Assembly: GCA_934590135.1 (NCBI GenBank)
Contig: CAKTOT010000050.1
Location: 1-15,349 of the forward strand
Direction of reading: 5' to 3'
DNA from: an uncultured Muribaculaceae bacterium
Lineage (GTDB): Bacteria > Bacteroidota > Bacteroidia > Bacteroidales > Muribaculaceae
Length of the DNA: 15,349 nt
The notes beneath the pieces are model-generated. The model did no database searches, had not been told where the DNA came from, and worked only from the letters and a program-made list of their open reading frames with translations. The translations under genes were made by a program, and so were the position numbers. Shown one piece after another: positions 14,005 to 15,349 of the stretch. How positions within the stretch are numbered: position 1 is the first letter of the stretch; every line of letters starts with the position of its first letter.

Positions 14005-15240
14005 ATGAAAACCTACAAGCTAACACTATTGGGCATTGTGGCGTTGCTTGCCACGGCATGCTCATCTGAAGCGAACGAAGCGCAAGACAACGGGCCTAAG
14101 TCGCGCATGGAGTTGAATGCCGAGGAGGAGGCCATCAGCGAAGCGGAAATAAAGTCGGCATTCACACTGTTCGAGGGGTTGTACTCAGATGAATTGTCCG
14201 TGTCCGATCGCGAAAACGTGATGCTGTCACCCCTGAGCCTTGACCTATGCCTTGGTATAACGTCCAACGCCCTCGCCGAGACAGATCGTAACGACATCGT
14301 AGGCAAACTCGGTGCCTCGTCCGCAACCTCGCTCAACAAGTTCAACAATACACGTATAAACTACTTCTCGTACAATGGCAAGAGAGCCAAAGTATCCTTT
14401 GCCAATTCCGTATGGGCAAACTCGCTGACAATGGAGTCTGAGCAAGACTTTGCATCAGCAATGGGCGACATAAAGAAGTACTATGACGCCGAAAGCAGTG
14501 TCATAGACTTTGGCGCTAACGATATGAAGTCATTAATAAACAATTGGTGTTCGAACAAAACCAACGGACTTATTCCGGAATTCTTGAAAGATGAGCCAAA
14601 CATCCTGACGCAGGCGATGTTTATCAATGCGATGTACTTTGACTGCCAATGGGAAGAACCGTTTGAGAAATCAACGACAAAGACAAATCCATTTTACTTC
14701 CCCAACGGAGTTCAACGTCAAGGCGAAGTTGAGATGATGTTTGGCGAGCGCTTTGTCCCCATTGTTGAGACAGACTATTATTCTATGTTCGCCTTGCCGT
14801 ATGCAGACTGCAACTACTCTGCAGTCTTTGTGCTGCCGAGCAAAGACAAGTGCATAGCCGACATCCTACCAAATGTACGTGACGCCCTACTGGCACGCAA
14901 ACTCGACAATACTGCACCCAAGAAATACATTATTGGCATGCCTAAACTGAAGACCGAATACTCGAAATTAATTACCGACTATGTGTCGAATATAGGTATA
15001 GCCCTGGATGGGCGAGAACTGCTCGGCTATGGAAAGATGACCGAAACCGAAATATTGCAAGCCACAAGCCTTGAAATAAACGAAGAGGGTACAAAAATTG
15101 CCGCCGTAACAGCGAACACAAGTTATACAACCACCTCACCCGGAACAATTACTCTTGACCGACCGTTCCTGATGATAGTCAAAGACAATAACCACGGCAG
15201 CATACTGCTGATGGCCGCAATACAGATGCCCAAGGAATAA
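14005..15240 (+). CDS. Serpin family protease inhibitor, lipoprotein
   Basis: Serpins trap proteases by offering a reactive loop that, once cut, inserts into a central sheet and distorts the enzyme. The 411 residues begin with a lipoprotein signal peptide (MKTYKLTLLGIVALLATAC, lipidated Cys19). The serpin body is complete: NVMLSPLSLDLCLGITSNA, ANSVWANS, INNWCSNKTNGLIPEFL, TQAMFINAMYFDCQWEEPF, YADCNYSAVFVLPSKDK, and the C-terminal DRPFLMIVKD with GSILLMAAI. The hinge EEGTKIAAVT (360-369) is close to the consensus of inhibitory serpins, with Ile at P12 instead of a small residue. The loop has the same length as in alpha-1-antitrypsin, which places P1-P1' at Thr376-Thr377, with Tyr374 at P3. It probably shares a transcript with the C10 protease gene 21 bases upstream, and that enzyme is a candidate target. 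Confidence 0.94.
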   Translation: MKTYKLTLLGIVALLATACSSEANEAQDNGPKSRMELNAEEEAISEAEIKSAFTLFEGLYSDELSVSDRENVMLSPLSLDLCLGITSNALAETDRNDIVGKLGASSATSLNKFNNTRINYFSYNGKRAKVSFANSVWANSLTMESEQDFASAMGDIKKYYDAESSVIDFGANDMKSLINNWCSNKTNGLIPEFLKDEPNILTQAMFINAMYFDCQWEEPFEKSTTKTNPFYFPNGVQRQGEVEMMFGERFVPIVETDYYSMFALPYADCNYSAVFVLPSKDKCIADILPNVRDALLARKLDNTAPKKYIIGMPKLKTEYSKLITDYVSNIGIALDGRELLGYGKMTETEILQATSLEINEEGTKIAAVTANTSYTTTSPGTITLDRPFLMIVKDNNHGSILLMAAIQMPKE

Positions 15241-15310
15241 GCCCGACATGATCGAAACATAATAATACATATAAACCTGTTGGTTGAATTAAATTTTTAA
15301 AATATTTATA

Positions 15311-15349
15311 ATGAAAAAGTTGCACATATCGCTGATATTTAGTAATTTA
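15311..15349 (+). CDS. Start of a further gene, cut by the window edge
   Basis: Thirteen codons (MKKLHISLIFSNL) are open from an ATG at 15311 to the window end. The Lys-Lys start followed by hydrophobic residues suggests a signal peptide. The ATG follows a very A/T-rich stretch, typical of start regions here. It lies 70 bases after the serpin stop on the same strand and may belong to the same operon. Nothing more can be said of its product. Confidence 0.45.
   Translation, partial: MKKLHISLIFSNL

Overview
The window reads as chromosomal DNA of a Bacteroidales bacterium, perhaps Muribaculaceae- or Porphyromonadaceae-like. The evidence is a complete type IX secretion system (T9SS) core gene set, matches to the Bacteroides-type promoter TTTG-N19/20-TAnnTTTG, A/T-rich upstream regions instead of Shine-Dalgarno sites, and typical Bacteroidales families (BspA-like leucine-rich protein, C10 peptidase lipoprotein, serpin lipoprotein, WG-repeat protein). 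The species cannot be fixed from the sequence alone.

Layout. (1) Bases 1-3281, + strand: the 3' part of a WG-repeat protein gene, then yqeY and serS, with gaps of about 40 bases. (2) Bases 3282-3720: a gap between convergent genes. It holds a degenerate 18-19-base tandem repeat that grows out of the serS 3' end, a strong 12-bp hairpin terminator and a possible gene remnant. (3) Bases 3721-4722, - strand: a secreted BspA-like leucine-rich-repeat protein with a T9SS-like C-terminal tail, with its own candidate promoter. (4) Bases 4991-12210, - strand: a six-gene T9SS operon read porT-porP-gldK-gldL-gldM-gldN. (5) Bases 12211-12690: a divergent intergenic region with a good Bacteroides-type promoter pointing right. 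(6) Bases 12691-15240, + strand: a lipoprotein C10 (streptopain-like) cysteine protease followed 21 bases later by a lipoprotein serpin, then the first 13 codons of another gene.

How the genes fit together. GldL/GldM form the inner-membrane proton-driven motor. GldK/GldN form the periplasmic ring tethered to the outer membrane. PorP and PorT are outer-membrane-associated T9SS proteins. The nearby leucine-rich protein looks like a possible cargo of this system. On the other side, the protease and serpin are both predicted lipoproteins without a T9SS tail, and they look like a protease-inhibitor pair.

The most interesting points are the protease-serpin pair with its mosaic base composition and its serpin reactive loop, the placement of porT in an ATGA overlap with porP at the head of the T9SS operon, the long charged tail of GldN, and the tandem repeat seeded by the serS stop region. 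Each is a hypothesis from one sequence read by eye.
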